Positions 61,321 through 64,000 of a stretch of 64,000 nt of DNA are shown here, piece by piece. The position numbers and the translations under genes are program-made. Positions within the stretch are counted from its first letter, which is position 1. Each line of letters opens with the position of its first letter. The notes beneath the pieces were generated by a model that saw only the letters and a program-made list of their open reading frames with translations, was not told the origin of the DNA and ran no database searches. This DNA is from Anopheles merus (taxonomy: Eukaryota; Arthropoda; Insecta; Diptera; Culicidae): contig NC_054083.1 of the NCBI RefSeq assembly GCF_017562075.2, positions 49,943,942 through 50,007,941 on the forward strand, given 5' to 3'.

Positions 61321-64000
61321 CTCTGCCGATGCTGCTTGCTTGCTGTACGTGGATCGATCGAGTGAAATGTGTTAGTTCAACCGACCGAAAAGTGATTATC
61401 CTTTCACATGAGTGCCCCACTCGGTATGTGAGCATCGGGCGTCTTTCAGCGGTGGCAGATTTTGAGTGGCACGAGTGTGGCACGTTTGAGCAAGAGATTC
61501 CTTGGCTAGGCTTATGCTGTTCTTATTTTTTTCCCTTTTTTTTTAGGGGGGGCACGATAAACTCTACAGAGACGACACATAGCTCATACGCCCAAACGGT
61601 GTGCCGCTGGTTGCGCAAATGATTGTGTTTCGCTTTGGAACATTCTTAGAATGATTGTTTGGAATTCCGAGCTCATTCCGTTCATTGAAGAGCCGAGAGT
61701 TGCGTTTCGTGAAAAAAAAAGAAGGTACGAGCCTCAAAGAAAGATTCTATTTCAAAGCAGACACAATAAGCGAAATTGGCTCTCTGGCGGAAATTAATTC
61801 AATAAACATACCATCAAAAAGCTTCGCCGCTAGAGCTGGGGGAGCTTATTTTAACGACAAAAACATTGCCAACGTGCCTTGGAAAGTAGAGCGATAGAAC
61901 AAAATTTAAACACAGCCTCGTAGCGGCGGTGAAAGCGTTGTTTGACGGAGACGCGCTTCCTTTTCCAAACATTCATTATAGAGGAGATACTTTGCGGAGC
62001 AAAAAACGAAAGCTTTCTTGGCTAAGTCAAACCCACATCTGGGCATGTTTTAGGTGAGCAATAAAAGAAGGAAATGAAAACGCTCACATCGCTCGTATTC
62101 TTTGCTTTATGTGTAGGTTGGCTTTGTGCCACGGGGTTGATAAAAGATGTTTAGCTAGGGAAGTTTTCCCCTACAAAACCTGGAATGCATTGTCATGTCA
62201 ATTTCAAGAAACGAATGAGCACTTTTTGTTTTCGTTTGAAATGTATTTTTTCATGACTGTGTGTACCACGAAACTGTCAGCTTTTTGAGAGTTATTTTGA
62301 ACCTCAATACCTCATTGTTTTTCACGCCTGAATGTTTGCTTTCCACGATACGTATGCAGCTTAATATAATAGAAAGTATTAAGATTTTATGATTTCCAAA
62401 GTTTAAACTTGATAGACGCTTCTAAAGAATCTTGTCTTCTTGGGCATTTTAATGTAATTAAAAATATAAATACCAATAAAATCACTTCCCGTTAAATTAC
62501 ACGTTCAAGCAACATTTTATGACATTATTTTTCAATATGATACTCTCCTGAACTTTGAACTTTCTCTCGACCATCTTTCATCCACCATGCCATCACCTAC
62601 CTTTAACCGCATGTTGCTGCAGACCGATTAAGAATTTAATAATGTGGTTAAACTCATAAAAAAGCCATCGACTTCATCAGTTAAGCTGATCAAACAGTCC
62701 ATCAACAGCACCATCGCATCAAGCCCAAGCATCAAAAGTGTTCCGTTTTTTTTTTCAAGCTGTTCATTTTCCCCCCGCAATTTCCACTGATTTAGCCTGG
62801 CACGAAGCAAGACAGGGAAGCAATTTACCGCATTTCGCAAATGCGGCACAGGCACGCTTTACTTGAAGGCCGTGTTCGGGCCGTTCGGGGCCGTGTGGTA
62901 GCGTGTGAGTGGTTTTTTCGGCGTTCGTTTTAGGATAGTCAAACCGTGCCACACGGTTTGTGTACCGCACCGCAACGGCCTATGATGGTGTGCTGGTGTG
63001 AATGGACGTCATTAAAAATGGTGTGCCGTATGAGTGACAAAATTTTACGACTTTTTGAGTGTGCCAACATTACCGGGGCACAGCTGTTCGGTAGTTTGAC
63101 ACGACCATTTTCCATACCTTTTTAGGGAGAGGGCATTATAAATTGGTTGCTTTACGAGGTACTGGGCGTCGGTAGTCGGGCGATTTGTAGATTTGAAGTT
63201 AATCGCATTTACTCTTTACTCTCAATTCAATGCACGTGCCGTGCGTGTCAATTGAGCTTTACTGTTGTTTGTGATTTCAAAATTTAATTACCTTGTCGTA
63301 TTGAATCAATAAATTTGTCAAACACAATTCTCCAGATTCGCGTGAAAAACCATCCCACAAAACACAATTAAGAATCTCAGCTGCTGCTGCCATGCAGAGA
63401 TTGAAAACGGATCCTCCAAAAAGAAAAGCGTAAAAATAAATCCCTTCGCTATTCCGTAGCTTCAACTGGTGGTTTGTGTTCGCATTTTTTGCACTCTCAA
63501 TATGAACTGCTTCCCTGCTCTATCTGTGTACGATCTGCATGCTACCGACGACGGAGTCTCATCGTGTGCATTGCATTCATTTCCGCTTCCAGTTTGGCGT
63601 ATAAAAATATCCTGAATAGGTCCTTCCTAGACCCGCTGGTTGCTGCTTGCGAGCTTTTATGCGGAAAGTAGGAAGTTTTTCGTCGGCTTCCGGCTTTCGG
63701 TCGTTGCATGGCGATGGAGTTGGCCTCGATAGTGGATTTTCGCCTCCCACTATATCAGTGCAGAGTCCGGGGTTTTTTTGTGGGCTCTGCATCGTTGTGC
63801 ATCCTTTTTTGCAGTGCCGGGGCTCAGGTCAAGCATAATTTTTATTCTTTCACCTCATCGCTGCCGGCACCGGCATCGCACGCCCGAGCTCTATTTCCGG
63901 GCGTGAGGAAAAGAAAAGCGTCATAAGTTGCTGTGAAATTGAAATAATGCTCATAATGGTGTCGGACAATAGGGAGAAGCTTTTTCCTATTTGAATGGTA

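Larger units (their letters stand above)
33207..64000. other. Gene-poor stretch of about 31 kb with recurrent motif sites
   Basis: No recognisable conserved coding exon. The longer ORFs (for example 51603-52175 plus and 54066-54680 minus) lack family motifs. A possible non-coding exon ends at 51493 (AAG/GTAAAA), and a good acceptor is at 48022; neither can be tied to a gene. Microsatellites and homopolymers are frequent. Seventeen motif sites lie between 35006 and 60150. Confidence 0.5.

Overview
The window is animal nuclear DNA, almost certainly from a dipteran insect and most probably an anopheline mosquito. The evidence is short introns with GT/AG borders, exons that read as fly-like tyrosine decarboxylase, Mob4 and RPP25, many TG/GA/CAG microsatellites, and little recognisable transposon sequence. 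The genus is inferred from overall character; no search was possible.

Left part (1-13 kb), gene-dense. A tyrosine decarboxylase gene (Tdc) lies on the minus strand: its first three coding exons are at 3082-3448, 1041-1111 and 724-960, and the catalytic C-terminal half lies beyond the left edge. A small Yae1-domain ORF (3-248, plus strand) appears nested in a Tdc intron. About 5.7 kb of non-coding DNA with a diverged tandem duplication (about 5857-6210) separates Tdc from a divergent RPP25-type Alba gene (9156-10156, two coding exons). That gene is tail-to-tail with Mob4 (minus strand, four coding exons, 11881-12971), which looks complete.

Right part (13-64 kb), a gene-poor domain. Three weakly supported transcribed pieces are visible: a GC-rich probable first exon ending in a good splice donor at 28212 (plus strand), a candidate two-exon gene for a 72-residue single-pass membrane micropeptide (minus strand, 31133-33206), and an exon-like hydrophobic ORF at 18709-18898.

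The outstanding feature is a dispersed 16-bp motif, TTGCATACTTTTAGGC, with 33 copies at 12/16 or better, seven of them perfect. A perfect copy would be expected far less than once by chance. Thirty-one of the copies lie between 14.6 and 60.2 kb. From memory it closely resembles the binding site of the insulator/repressor zinc-finger protein Su(Hw). Eight close opposite-oriented pairs all face the same way, with GGC ends inward. Seven of these eight have start-to-start distances (30, 32, 32, 52, 64, 64, 74 bp) near whole turns of the DNA helix. This suggests a very dense, geometrically organised insulator or repressor array over a gene desert beside a neural gene.
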